A stretch of DNA of 64,000 nt from Flavobacteriales bacterium (GTDB taxonomy: Bacteria; Bacteroidota; Bacteroidia; NS11-12g; UBA9320): positions 558,001 through 622,000 of the forward strand of contig JACJZW010000001.1 of the NCBI GenBank assembly GCA_020635355.1, written 5' to 3'. Positions within the stretch are counted from its first letter, which is position 1. Each line of letters opens with the position of its first letter. Below the pieces are notes generated by a model, which worked only from the letters and a program-made list of their open reading frames with translations, searched no databases and was not told the origin of the DNA. Shown here in pieces: positions 18,790 through 27,015 of the stretch. Both the position numbers and the translations under genes were made by a program.

Positions 18790-19782
18790 ATGGCAAAGAT
18801 AACTTTTAGCAAAGAGACCTACCGTGAATGGTACGAGCAAATGTTTCTGATCAGACGGTTTGAGGAAAAATCAGCTCAACTCTATGGTCAGCAAAAAATA
18901 CGTGGATTCTGCCACCTGTATATTGGTCAGGAGGCGGTCATTGCCGGGACCATGAGTGCCATTACCAAGGACGATAGTTTGATCACGGCGTACCGGGATC
19001 ATGGTCATGCCCTGGCGGTTGGAATTCATCCAAACGAGGTGATGGCGGAACTCTACGGAAAAGCTACCGGTTGCACCAAGGGTAAGGGAGGCAGCATGCA
19101 CATGTTTAGCAAGGAACATCGATTCTATGGCGGGCATGGCATTGTGGGCGGACAAATTCCATTGGGTGCCGGTATTGCACTCGCAGAACAGTACAATGGA
19201 ACGTCCAACATCTGCGTGTGTTTTATGGGTGATGGTGCCGTGCGTCAAGGCGCCCTTCACGAAACTTTTAACATGGCCATGTTGTGGAAGTTACCGGTTG
19301 TGTTTGTGATTGAAAATAACGAATACGCGATGGGAACGTCTGTAAAACGAACCACCAACGTATTGGATTTGTACAAAATTGGGTTGAGTTACGACATGCC
19401 GAGTTTTCAGGTTGATGGTATGCGATGCGAGACGGTGCATGAAGCGATGGCGGATGCTGCCGATCGCGCCCGAAAAGGGGAAGGTCCCACGCTGTTGGAA
19501 ATTAAAACGTATCGATACCGCGGCCACTCAATGTCGGACCCGGCAAAATACCGAACCAAAGAAGAGGTTGAAAACTACAAAATCAAAGATCCGGTTGACG
19601 TGACACGTCAAACCATCATTGACAATAAATGGATGACCGAAAGCGAAGTGGAGGCCTTGGAAGAGCGCATTGAAACGATCGTGAATGAAAGCGTTGAATT
19701 TGCCGAAAATTCGCCCTATCCAGATCCTTCTGAACTGTACACCGATGTGTATGTTGAAGATTATCCATTCATCATTGAGTAA
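18790..19782 (+). CDS. pdhA: Pyruvate dehydrogenase E1 component, alpha subunit
   Basis: Thiamine-diphosphate decarboxylating subunit of the pyruvate dehydrogenase complex. From ATG 18790 it is 330 aa. Motifs are YREWYEQMFLIRRFEEK, YRDHGHALAVG, GKGGSMHMFS, the ThDP motif beginning GDGAVRQGALHETFNMA and ending in ENN, and the phospho-loop-like YRYRGHSMSDP. The upstream in-frame ATG (18760) was rejected because the -7 box lies between it and 18790. No pdhB or pdhC gene follows; partners must be elsewhere. Confidence 0.95.
   Translation: MAKITFSKETYREWYEQMFLIRRFEEKSAQLYGQQKIRGFCHLYIGQEAVIAGTMSAITKDDSLITAYRDHGHALAVGIHPNEVMAELYGKATGCTKGKGGSMHMFSKEHRFYGGHGIVGGQIPLGAGIALAEQYNGTSNICVCFMGDGAVRQGALHETFNMAMLWKLPVVFVIENNEYAMGTSVKRTTNVLDLYKIGLSYDMPSFQVDGMRCETVHEAMADAADRARKGEGPTLLEIKTYRYRGHSMSDPAKYRTKEEVENYKIKDPVDVTRQTIIDNKWMTESEVEALEERIETIVNESVEFAENSPYPDPSELYTDVYVEDYPFIIE
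18794..18801 (-). promoter_or_regulatory. Bacteroidota -7 box for recF
   Basis: Minus-strand TATCTTTG, an exact consensus match that begins just past the pdhA ATG (18790-18792). The recF and pdhA promoters therefore cross: each transcript starts inside the first codons of the other gene. Confidence 0.55.
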
Positions 19783-19844
19783 ACCCTAACTATTGGAGCG
19801 TACACTTTGAGATTAATTCAGCTATAATTGCAAAAATTTTTAGA

Positions 19845-20525
19845 ATGAGCCAGGAAGAAAACGTAGTTGCCGAAGGAAGCAAAGGAAAATTCTCCCTTGA
19901 CCGATTTATCAATGAGAATCAGCGTGTGCTGATGATTGGCGGTCTTGTACTGATTGTGTTGGCAGCCGGTATCTGGTTTTACAAAGCCAAATATCAACCA
20001 CAACGCGAATTGGCGGCAAATGATGCCATCTTTATGGCCGAGCGATACTTTGGCCAGGATTCACTGGATGTTGCCTTGAATGGTGATGGAAATTATCCTG
20101 GATTTTACGATGTCATTGATGATTTCGGAAGTACCAAATCCGGGAAGCGCGCCAGTTACTACGTGGGTGTCATTCTGATGAAAAAAGGTCAGTACGAAGA
20201 GGCTATTGACTACCTCAAAAAAGCAGATTTCGATGATGAAATGGTAGGACCTTTGAGCCGATGCCTGATTGGTGATTGCTATTCCGAAATGGAGCAGTAC
20301 GAGGAAGCGGCTGATTTCTACCTGAAGTGCGCTAACAAACGGGATAATGACTTCACCACACCATACGGTCATCAAAAAGCAGCTCGCGTATATGAGCAGC
20401 TCGGAGATTGGGACAAGTCACTCAAATCACTGGAAGTAATCCAGAATGATTACAAGGAAACCCGTTTTGCTGAGAACATCGAAATGTTGGTATCCCGTGC
20501 TAAAACCGCTGCTGAGAATCAGTAA
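19845..20525 (+). CDS. Membrane-anchored tetratricopeptide-repeat protein
   Basis: 226 aa. A short charged cytoplasmic N-terminus and one membrane helix (about residues 28-46, VLMIGGLVLIVLAAGIWFY) precede an extracytoplasmic helical domain with TPR-like repeats (YYVGVILMKKGQYEEAIDYLKKA; CLIGDCYSEMEQYEEAADFYLKCA; KAARVYEQLGDWDKSLKSLE). The layout resembles YfgM-type or tol-pal-like TPR proteins. It lies 5 bp before ribH, and an upstream TATAATTG (19823-19830) is one mismatch from the -7 consensus. Function unknown. Confidence 0.85.
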   Translation: MSQEENVVAEGSKGKFSLDRFINENQRVLMIGGLVLIVLAAGIWFYKAKYQPQRELAANDAIFMAERYFGQDSLDVALNGDGNYPGFYDVIDDFGSTKSGKRASYYVGVILMKKGQYEEAIDYLKKADFDDEMVGPLSRCLIGDCYSEMEQYEEAADFYLKCANKRDNDFTTPYGHQKAARVYEQLGDWDKSLKSLEVIQNDYKETRFAENIEMLVSRAKTAAENQ

Positions 20526-20530
20526 TCCGG

Positions 20531-21007
20531 ATGTCATCTGCGGATAAAAATCTTTCACACTTTTCATTCCCTATTCCCCAGTTGCCTTCGGCTCGTGTTG
20601 CCATTGTAACAGCCGAATGGAACACCGAAGTAACCAATGCTCTTCGACAAGGAGCGGTGGATTTGCTTATTGAAGCGGGATTTCCGGAAAACCAGATTAT
20701 TCAAAAACACGTTCCCGGAAGTTACGAACTGATCTTTGGGTCGGATCAACTGGCATCCCGATCGGACGTGGACGCCGTGATTGCCTTGGGCTGTGTGGTT
20801 CAAGGAGAAACGCGGCATTTCGACTTCATCTGTGATGCCGTTGCCCATGGCATCTATCAGGTAAGCCTGAAACATCAAAAACCCGTGATCTTTGGCGTAC
20901 TTACGACTGATAACCAGCAACAAGCTCTGGAACGCGCTGGAGGGAAGCACGGCAACAAGGGAGCCGAGGCGGCCTATACGGCGTTAAGGTTACTGGAAGA
21001 ATTCTAG
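20531..21007 (+). CDS. ribH: 6,7-dimethyl-8-ribityllumazine synthase
   Basis: Penultimate step of riboflavin synthesis, joining the pyrimidinedione and the butanone phosphate. 158 aa. Family signatures are TAEWNTEVTNALRQGA, VPGSYELIFGS with substrate contacts, ALGCVVQGETRHFDFICDAV with the catalytic His, and VIFGVLTTDN. It follows the TPR gene by 5 bp. No FMN riboswitch-like leader is present. Confidence 0.97.
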   Translation: MSSADKNLSHFSFPIPQLPSARVAIVTAEWNTEVTNALRQGAVDLLIEAGFPENQIIQKHVPGSYELIFGSDQLASRSDVDAVIALGCVVQGETRHFDFICDAVAHGIYQVSLKHQKPVIFGVLTTDNQQQALERAGGKHGNKGAEAAYTALRLLEEF

Positions 21008-21094
21008 ATTTTCAACTTCAACTTTCTGCAGTCTGTAGCTAGGGATGGGGCACGGTGACTGCTGGCCTTTAACCTTTTTGATCTTTGGACTAGT

Positions 21095-21195
21095 AACTAA
21101 ACTCAAGTGAGTCTCCTATGGTCGGAACACTTGAGCATACGTTTTCAAAAGGTTTCAAGCACGAGTGACCCGCACTGCGTTTGGAACACTCGCGC
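21095..21195 (-). repeat. Inverted orphan copy of the two-hairpin intergenic repeat
   Basis: The reverse complement matches the first half of the 207-bp unit at 33127-33228 with about 90% identity by eye. It carries both hairpins: CGAGTG/CACTCG arms (21162-21167 with 21187-21192) and CTCAAGTG/CACTTGAG arms (21102-21109 with 21128-21135), each with the shared TGTTCC loop word. It lacks the second half of the tandem unit, so the two-hairpin core looks like the mobile or dispersed part. Confidence 0.85.
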
Positions 21196-21229
21196 TGCTT
21201 TATTCGTCCTACTTACTTCGTCCTCCAAA

Positions 21230-21292
21230 ATCCGTACTCCGAAATCCGAAATCCGTACTCCGAAATCCGTAATCCGTACTCCGTAATCAGAA
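21230..21292. repeat. 7-bp periodic repeat array reaching the dNK stop codon
   Basis: Nine heptamers in perfect register: ATCCGTA, CTCCGAA, ATCCGAA, ATCCGTA, CTCCGAA, ATCCGTA, ATCCGTA, CTCCGTA, ATCAGAA. The array runs into the stop codon of the kinase gene (21287-21289). The register decays leftward through CTCCAAA. Confidence 0.88.
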
Positions 21293-21901
21293 CAATCCGT
21301 AAACTTCCGAATCAATTCGGCCAATGATGGAGCCGAGGTCTTCGGCATTGGATTCGAAATCCAAATCATCCACATCAATGATGAGGAGTTTGCCATCGTT
21401 GTAGGTCGAAATCCACGCTTCGTAACGCTCGTTCAATCGCTTCAGGTAGTCAAGGCGAATGGAATCCTCGTATTCGCGTCCTCGCTTTTGAATTCGATTG
21501 ACCAGAGCCGGAATGCTGGCCCGCAGATAGATCATGAGATCAGGTGGTTCCAAACTGGATCGAATGCTGGTGAAGATGGATTGATACGTATCAAAATCCC
21601 GCGTACTCATTAACCCCATTGAATGCAGGTTTGGAGCAAAGATGTAGGCATCTTCATAGATGGTCCGATCCTGTATCACCGTGTTTCCGCGTTGGCGAAT
21701 GTTGCGAACGTTTGTGAACCGACTATTAAGGAAATAGACCTGCAGGTTAAATGACCACCGCTGCATGTCTTCATAGAAATCCGTAATGTAGGGGTTGTTT
21801 TCAAGGGACTCATATTGAGCCTCCCAACCATAATGTTTTGCAAGCAACCCGGTAAGGGTTGTTTTTCCTGCTCCGATATTTCCTGCGATGGCAATGTGCA
21901 T
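21287..21901 (-). CDS. Deoxynucleoside kinase
   Basis: Nucleotide-salvage kinase that phosphorylates deoxynucleosides with ATP. 204 aa. It has the P-loop GNIGAGKT (7-14), substrate-binding QVYFLNSRF, the DRTIYEDAYIFA catalytic DR region, and a LID-like RIQKRGREYE arginine segment. The specificity (dA/dG or dC/dT) cannot be read from motifs alone. It has its own -7 box in the gap to trpS. The last codons overlap a 7-bp repeat array. Confidence 0.92.
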   Translation of the reverse strand: MHIAIAGNIGAGKTTLTGLLAKHYGWEAQYESLENNPYITDFYEDMQRWSFNLQVYFLNSRFTNVRNIRQRGNTVIQDRTIYEDAYIFAPNLHSMGLMSTRDFDTYQSIFTSIRSSLEPPDLMIYLRASIPALVNRIQKRGREYEDSIRLDYLKRLNERYEAWISTYNDGKLLIIDVDDLDFESNAEDLGSIIGRIDSEVYGLF

Positions 21902-21925
21902 GATAAAACCCCTGACTTAACCGTT

Positions 21926-21933
21926 CAAAACTA
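21926..21933 (-). promoter_or_regulatory. Bacteroidota -7 box for the deoxynucleoside kinase
   Basis: Minus-strand TAGTTTTG, an exact match 24 nt before the kinase ATG and directly after the trpS stop codon. Confidence 0.5.
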
Positions 21934-22932
21934 TTAATAAAAGCGTCTAAAGCCAATTATTTCGCGGACTTCTTTAAGGGTGCGTTCTGCACTCGCAATC
22001 GCTTTATCCGCGCCTGTTTGAGCCGCTTTGGCCAAGGCTTTATCATCCGACTTTATTTCCACAATTCGCTCCCGAATTGGGGCAACGAAGGCCCAGACAT
22101 CCTCGGCCAGTTGTTTTTTGAGATCACCGTAACGGATGGAACAATCGGAATAGGCATTTTTGAAGTGTTGAATCACATCGGGCTTGGATACCAAATCCAT
22201 GATGTCGAACAAGTTTTGAACCGGCGCAGATACCTCAGAGTTGGGCTCGGTTGGACCAGAATCTGTCACGGCCCGCATGATTTTCTTTTTAGTGACTTTC
22301 TCTTCGTCGTCAAAGAAAATGGCATCTCCCTCTCCCCCACTTTTACTCATCTTCCCCTGATTGGTTAGTCCGGGCACTTTAACCAATTTGCCGGTTCTAC
22401 TAAATGCCTGTGGCTCCGGAAAACAGTCTACTCCGTAAAGGTTATTGAATCGCCGCCCGAAGGTTCGGGTCATTTCCAAATGCTGTTCCTGATCCTTTCC
22501 AACAGGGACGTAATCGGCTTTGTGAATTAATATGTCAACCGCCATTAAAACCGGATAGGTAAGCAAGCCGGCGTTCACATTTTCCGGTTGCGTTCTGATC
22601 TTATCCTTGAAGGAGGCTGAACGCTCCAGTTCGCCTTTGTAGGCGTTCATGTTCATGTAGGTATAGAGCTCAGATATCTGGGGAACATCACTTTGTATGA
22701 AAAGGGCACATTTCTCCGGATCCAGCCCCATGGCCAGATACTCGGCCAAAACCTGCCGAACGTTTCCATGTAAATCCTCCGGTGTGGGATGCGTGGTTAA
22801 GGAATGGATATCGGCTATAAAAAAGTAGGTATTGTAATTTTCCTGCATGTGCAGGAAGTTGGTAACGGCTCCAAAATAATTACCCAGGTGAAGTTTTCCG
22901 GTTGGGCGTATCCCGCTCACAACGATTTCCAT
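21934..22932 (-). CDS. trpS: Tryptophanyl-tRNA synthetase
   Basis: Class I aminoacyl-tRNA synthetase. 332 aa, the usual bacterial length. The HIGH-type motif is TGKLHLGNYFGA (11-22), the KMSKS motif is at 194-198 (GKMSKSGG), and GKDQEQHLEMTR is the tryptophan/ATP pocket segment. ATG 22932 gives the standard MEIVVSGIRPTG start, with an exact -7 box 16 nt upstream. Confidence 0.97.
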   Translation of the reverse strand: MEIVVSGIRPTGKLHLGNYFGAVTNFLHMQENYNTYFFIADIHSLTTHPTPEDLHGNVRQVLAEYLAMGLDPEKCALFIQSDVPQISELYTYMNMNAYKGELERSASFKDKIRTQPENVNAGLLTYPVLMAVDILIHKADYVPVGKDQEQHLEMTRTFGRRFNNLYGVDCFPEPQAFSRTGKLVKVPGLTNQGKMSKSGGEGDAIFFDDEEKVTKKKIMRAVTDSGPTEPNSEVSAPVQNLFDIMDLVSKPDVIQHFKNAYSDCSIRYGDLKKQLAEDVWAFVAPIRERIVEIKSDDKALAKAAQTGADKAIASAERTLKEVREIIGFRRFY

Positions 22933-22948
22933 GCTGATCTCTTTGCCG

Positions 22949-22956
22949 CAAAAATA
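22949..22956 (-). promoter_or_regulatory. Bacteroidota -7 box for trpS
   Basis: Minus-strand TATTTTTG, an exact TAnnTTTG match, 16 nt before the trpS ATG. Confidence 0.5.
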
Positions 22957-22970
22957 GCCGATTCACCGGG

Positions 22971-23831
22971 CTAATGGCCATCCGAATTCCCTGCCAGGAT
23001 TTCCTTTTCTATCAGGCCTACCAGGTTAGCATCGTGGGCTACATGACGGAGATAGGACAACCTCCCCATCGCTTCCTGGTACAAGTCGTGGTTGAGACAG
23101 AAACCAATAACAGCCAATTCATTCTCAACGGTATTCTGATACATACCCATAGGTGTTTGTGGCATCAGAATACTGCTCAACTGAGCGAAGTCTGATTTCA
23201 CCGCTTGGGCACTGTCGGCTGATGGCAAAAAGAAATGGGTCTTTCCTTCCTCTCCATAGAGTTGATCAGCCACGAACCAGGCGTACGTTCTTCCGCTCCC
23301 GAGCACCAAATTCGGGTGATGTAAGGTGAAAAAGGTATCGGAAACGGAGAGCTTTAGAACGATGTTCTCATCATCATCCATCACATTAACAAAGTAGGTT
23401 TGAACGCCCTCCCGATTTCGCCAGGAGAACCGAATGGAATCGTCCAGAATCATTTGTCCGTTGATGGGCCATTCATTCAGGATTGGCCCCTCTCCACGGG
23501 TAACGCCGCCAAAGGAATGCTGGGCATCATCATGCTTGGTGGTCATCTTTTTCAGCACATAGGCGAAGTAGGTTTGACTCAATCCAACCTCCTTACTGAA
23601 TCGGCTTTCCAAATCGGTTTTCTTGAGTTTTACAGGTCCGCTTACGCGGATAATCTTACCCGCCGTATTCTCGATGTAGGCGGCCTGACCGGATTCCAGA
23701 TTTACGGGATACGATGAAATGGTTCCAACCTTTAAGGTTTTGGATCCACTCACATAGAGAATTTTATGCTGCGCCGAAGCCGACAAACAGGCTAAGGTGA
23801 TCAGTACAAACAGTGGTAACAGGTGTTTCAT
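22971..23831 (-). CDS. Secreted FecR-like domain protein, partner of the CHASE2 gene
   Basis: 286 aa from ATG 23831, chosen because it gives a signal peptide (LLPLFVLITLACLSASAQ) and avoids overlap with the upstream gene. Residues about 22-75 resemble a FecR-type beta domain (KTLKVGTISSYPVNLESGQAAYIEN, VSGPVKL). A central beta-rich region (FSWRNREGVQTYFVNVMDDDENIV) and a helical C-terminus follow. It starts 4 bp after the CHASE2 gene. CHASE2 sensors with FecR-domain partners occur in other phyla; that parallel is inference, and no ligand or effector is evident. Confidence 0.7.
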   Translation of the reverse strand: MKHLLPLFVLITLACLSASAQHKILYVSGSKTLKVGTISSYPVNLESGQAAYIENTAGKIIRVSGPVKLKKTDLESRFSKEVGLSQTYFAYVLKKMTTKHDDAQHSFGGVTRGEGPILNEWPINGQMILDDSIRFSWRNREGVQTYFVNVMDDDENIVLKLSVSDTFFTLHHPNLVLGSGRTYAWFVADQLYGEEGKTHFFLPSADSAQAVKSDFAQLSSILMPQTPMGMYQNTVENELAVIGFCLNHDLYQEAMGRLSYLRHVAHDANLVGLIEKEILAGNSDGH

Positions 23832-23835
23832 CGTC

Positions 23836-24996
23836 TCAGTGTTTGAGAATTTCACTATGAAACCAGTTTCGCTTGTGGAGCCATTTGGCAATGGGGTCAT
23901 AGAAGTAGACCAAATCGGCACAAAGCACCAGCGCAACGAATAACATGGTGAAATTCAGTTTAACATGGTATACATGCATAATCCAGATAGAGACAAAAAG
24001 GAAAATGACTCCGGCAAAAAGCTGAACCAGTTTTGACATTAGATGAAACCACCGTGCCCGATGAACGTAGTAATGAATGATGAGCCAAGCTGTTAGGAAG
24101 GTAAACAGGATGGTCAGAAACCATTCAACAACTGGTGAACCCATCCGGATGTAATCCTGATGAATCAGCGATTGCAAGATGGACGCATGAATATAAATGC
24201 CTTTCATATCCGGCAAGGATTTCCCCGCCATCTTCACGTTCATGGGGGTAAAGTGCTGATCTTCCACATCATATGGGTTTTCCGGACTTCCGGTGTATCC
24301 CATCAACACAAATTTGCCGTTGAGCAGGGATCCATCGAATTCGGGATCGAAGAGTTCATACGGCTGCAAGGTGATGAACGATTCGGATGATCGGTAATTG
24401 ATTTTCTGTTCGCCATGCGGCAAGGTAACCTCACCATTCGGATGCGCATTCACCAGCATCTGGGCCGTAAAACTTTTAATCCAGGAGGTGTCTACCTTCG
24501 TCATCGCTGCAAAAGACCGGATCACCTTGGTGGGCTCTTCTTCTCCATACAGATTGGCGTAACCCGAAGTGCGGAATTGAAAGCGATCCAATGATTGAAT
24601 CATATCGTGTTCGTGCATCTTGCTAATGCCTACGACGGCATGTTGACGCAATACGTCAGCCAACAAGGCATCGGATAGGGAATCCTTGGGTTCTGTGAAG
24701 ATGGCATCCAAACCAACCACCTTGGGTTGAAAGGAATGAATGACTTCAATTTGATGGGCAATTTCTGCCCGGTTCAAATGGCCGATGTTCACTACCACAA
24801 TATCGGCACTGACCTCCGGTTCCTTTTTGAGTTTACTGAAATAGAAATCCGTGTAATCAAAGTCGGAGAACGCGTCTTTAATAGGATGGAATACCTTAAG
24901 TTTTAAGGGAAAGAGTACACTTACCAGAAAGATGAAGAGAAAGACACAGGCCGTTAACAGTGCAGCGTCTATCAGGATGGGGCGTTTCCGAAACAT
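23836..24996 (-). CDS. CHASE2-domain membrane protein without a signalling effector
   Basis: 386 aa. One N-terminal membrane helix (about 7-28), then a CHASE2-type extracytoplasmic domain (DIVVVNIGHLNRAEIAHQI, PKVVGLDAIFTEP, LNGKFVLMGYTG), and three C-terminal membrane helices (about 285-375). It ends in a short basic tail with no kinase, cyclase or HD domain. CHASE2 usually feeds a cytoplasmic output; here the only partner in sight is the downstream FecR-like protein. Confidence 0.82.
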   Translation of the reverse strand: MFRKRPILIDAALLTACVFLFIFLVSVLFPLKLKVFHPIKDAFSDFDYTDFYFSKLKKEPEVSADIVVVNIGHLNRAEIAHQIEVIHSFQPKVVGLDAIFTEPKDSLSDALLADVLRQHAVVGISKMHEHDMIQSLDRFQFRTSGYANLYGEEEPTKVIRSFAAMTKVDTSWIKSFTAQMLVNAHPNGEVTLPHGEQKINYRSSESFITLQPYELFDPEFDGSLLNGKFVLMGYTGSPENPYDVEDQHFTPMNVKMAGKSLPDMKGIYIHASILQSLIHQDYIRMGSPVVEWFLTILFTFLTAWLIIHYYVHRARWFHLMSKLVQLFAGVIFLFVSIWIMHVYHVKLNFTMLFVALVLCADLVYFYDPIAKWLHKRNWFHSEILKH

Positions 24997-25030
24997 GATC
25001 CGACAATTATAGAGAAAGGAGGGGAATTAT

Positions 25031-25058
25031 GGAGGACGGAGGACGGAGGACGGAGTAC
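25031..25058. repeat. 7-bp tandem repeat (GGAGGAC)3 GGAGTAC
   Basis: Three exact GGAGGAC copies and one GGAGTAC in register, lying between the CHASE2 start and the lipoprotein pair. It shares its words with the arrays at 21230 (as reverse complement) and 26938. Confidence 0.88.
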
Positions 25059-25091
25059 GAATTTTGGGGACGTGGGATGGGGTAAACAAGG

Positions 25092-25131
25092 TCCGTAGTC
25101 ACCTGGTGCTAGCCGGGATCCAGACTACGGA
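25092..25131. repeat. Hairpin with 9-bp arms, GTCCGYAGT family
   Basis: TCCGTAGTC (25092-25100) pairs perfectly with GACTACGGA (25123-25131). A degenerate second copy of the loop words (CCTGGTGCTGGCCGGG) follows at about 25159-25174. Similar arms occur at 26788-26795 and 26876-26885. There is no U-tract, so it is not a standard terminator. Confidence 0.7.
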
Positions 25132-25215
25132 TAGTTGAGAACTGGCGTAGTCATCCAACCTGGTGCTGGCCGGGTTAAAGACTGGGGATCGCTGTTACAA
25201 CTTCTTGAATTAACA

Positions 25216-25899
25216 TTAGTCGTTGAATATCACATTCCACTCTTCGTTGTTGTTGGTCTTAAATTGTACCACCCCAAAGGCACTGTCAATTGTTAATTCG
25301 AATAAACAACTATTGGGAACTCTAGGATCCAAAAACGCCTTGTTCGACAACCTCAACAAGTTTCTGAACGTAGTATCGGGGGTTACTAAACTATCCAGCT
25401 TAGTCATTTCAATACTAACATCCGAATTTATATCCTTTTCCATGTAATAGGCAAAGTCGAAGGTGTTTTTCTCCGTAACTCCAGTAGTTAAATTTAAGAC
25501 GTAGTTCGCCTCGTCCAACGAATGAGTTGAAGTTCGTTGTGTGAATTCAAACTTTGTATCTTGTTCATGCCTATCAAAGTCAAAGCTAAAACCAGTACCA
25601 TAATTTCTGAACTCCATATATCCATGTATTCTGTTCTCTCGAATGTCCACACAAGAGTTACCTTGATCTACAGTTTTCACATAAGTTGACTTTAGAGTTG
25701 CCCACATTGAGATTTCTTCTTCAACACCTTTTGACGAAAGAATCTTGTGTTTATGCTCCATGGATTCCGAAGTCTTCGGGAGTATTTCCCACCCAGTCAA
25801 CAAAAAGTCTTCTTCTGAAATACAGTCGTCCTTTGAATTGCAAGCTAGTAAGGCGACAACACAGAATAAATAAGGCAAGGTTTTTATAATCTTCTCCAT
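25216..25899 (-). CDS. Hypothetical lipoprotein
   Basis: 227 aa, family not recognised. The N-terminus is a lipoprotein signal (LPYLFCVVALLAC, Cys20), followed by an acidic stretch (KDDCISEEDF). The rest is predicted beta-rich with many charged and aromatic residues. The coding region is visibly more A/T-rich than its neighbours, and repeat-laden gaps flank the pair, suggesting accessory DNA. It overlaps the end of the next lipoprotein gene by 16 bp, so the two are coupled. Confidence 0.78.
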   Translation of the reverse strand: MEKIIKTLPYLFCVVALLACNSKDDCISEEDFLLTGWEILPKTSESMEHKHKILSSKGVEEEISMWATLKSTYVKTVDQGNSCVDIRENRIHGYMEFRNYGTGFSFDFDRHEQDTKFEFTQRTSTHSLDEANYVLNLTTGVTEKNTFDFAYYMEKDINSDVSIEMTKLDSLVTPDTTFRNLLRLSNKAFLDPRVPNSCLFELTIDSAFGVVQFKTNNNEEWNVIFND

Positions 25900-26498
25900 A
25901 CTATGCTGTCGTTTAAGTAGTAAGCCAAAATCCCACTACCAATTGAGAAAACCATACCTTGGCTCATCCGTGTTTCTTCGTCCGTTCGCCACAAATGATA
26001 GCAATTCTGAAAGTGGCCGCCGAATGTGTCGATGTCTTCAAAATAATCCAAAACAAACGGCTTGCTTACGGTCATATCACTTAAGTTAACAATGGAAGCA
26101 AGATCACCTATCCTTAATTGCAATTGGGCAACTCTTCCACGGCCCAACTTCGGTTCTAAGAAAGCATTCATGCGCCATTCTGGAGCAATAGATTCGGCTT
26201 CAAATTCTCCGGACAAATATTCAATTTTGTCTATTGTATCGCAGTTGCCTTGTTCGAAAAACCTCTGGATACCACCATAACTCCTATTGTATGTGATTCT
26301 GTCATTTCTAGAATTGATTATGGAAAATGAGTTAAAATCGCCATTATACCATAGACTTGATGAGACACTGTCTGGAAGTTCAAATACATTTCTCACATGT
26401 TCATCGCATTCTATAATCGTTTCCCCCTCATAACATGAACTGACGATCAATGTCAGACAAAGGACAATCGGTACACCTCCAATTGACTTAAGCTTCAT
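25884..26498 (-). CDS. Hypothetical lipoprotein
   Basis: 204 aa from ATG 26498, chosen over 26543 because it gives a lipoprotein signal peptide (GGVPIVLCLTLIVSSC). The mature part starts YEGETIIECDEHVRN and has several Cys residues that could form disulfides. No family is recognised. It is the first gene of a two-gene unit with the next lipoprotein and A/T-rich like it. Both are likely surface or periplasmic. Confidence 0.75.
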   Translation of the reverse strand: MKLKSIGGVPIVLCLTLIVSSCYEGETIIECDEHVRNVFELPDSVSSSLWYNGDFNSFSIINSRNDRITYNRSYGGIQRFFEQGNCDTIDKIEYLSGEFEAESIAPEWRMNAFLEPKLGRGRVAQLQLRIGDLASIVNLSDMTVSKPFVLDYFEDIDTFGGHFQNCYHLWRTDEETRMSQGMVFSIGSGILAYYLNDSIVWRRL

Positions 26499-26787
26499 AG
26501 CTGGCTGATTTATTAGATGATTACGAATATACTTATTCAACACAACCGACTAACCAGCGCATTATTATTACAGATTACTGAGGTATAGAAATTGACTACA
26601 GCAGAGGGAGCTATGATTAATGCAAACACTATCCGAAGTCTGTGGAGTTGAAGGTGCGAACGGGACTTCGGATGTTTGTTAAGAATGTCCGTGGCTGCGC
26701 TCGCAATGACCTTGAAATCAACATTAAGGTCAGAGGAATTGTGTCAGATTAAGGATATGCTATGGTCTTCGGATGTTTGCCAATAAG

Positions 26788-26917
26788 GTCCGCAGTCACG
26801 GCCCACAAACCCTGCTCCAGATTTAAGGTTTGCTGTGGACTTTGGTAGGTTGCCATTAAGATAACGAGACATAAAGTCCGCAGTTGCCTCGCTCGGGCAG
26901 GGCTACAAACTGCGGAC
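26788..26917. repeat. Two hairpins of the GTCCGYAGT family
   Basis: GTCCGCAG (26788-26795) pairs with CTGTGGAC (26833-26840) with one G-T pair. GTCCGCAGTT (26876-26885) pairs perfectly with AACTGCGGAC (26908-26917). Confidence 0.68.
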
Positions 26918-26937
26918 AGTGTGCACTACGCCAAGTG

Positions 26938-26972
26938 CGAGGACGGAGGACGAAGAACGGACGGCGAAGAAA
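26938..26972. repeat. Degenerate 7-bp periodic array
   Basis: CGAGGAC, GGAGGAC, GAAGAAC, GGACGGC, GAAGAAA in register. It is a decayed relative of the GGAGGAC array at 25031, ending 43 bp from the stop of the ABC exporter gene. Confidence 0.65.
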
Positions 26973-27015
26973 CTAGTCCCCTAATCCTCTATTCCACTAA
27001 TGAACCATCCAGAAC

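Larger units (their letters stand above)
26499..27015. other. 517-bp repeat-rich gap
   Basis: No credible gene. It holds three degenerate direct copies of a CTTCGGATGTTTG-type segment (near 26665, 26766 and 26839), two hairpins (26788-26840 and 26876-26917) and a degenerate 7-bp array (26938-26972). GTCCG-C/T-AGT words link it to the hairpin at 25092. Confidence 0.6.

Noticed and set aside
20526..20600. FMN riboswitch before ribH, or one before ribF
   Set aside because: There is no long leader: ribH is 5 bp from the preceding gene, and ribF is 21 bp from truB.
21145..21396. Leftward ORF with repeated DFGVRI units
   Set aside because: It is a translation of the 7-bp DNA repeat and overlaps the kinase gene; the peptide repeat is an artefact.
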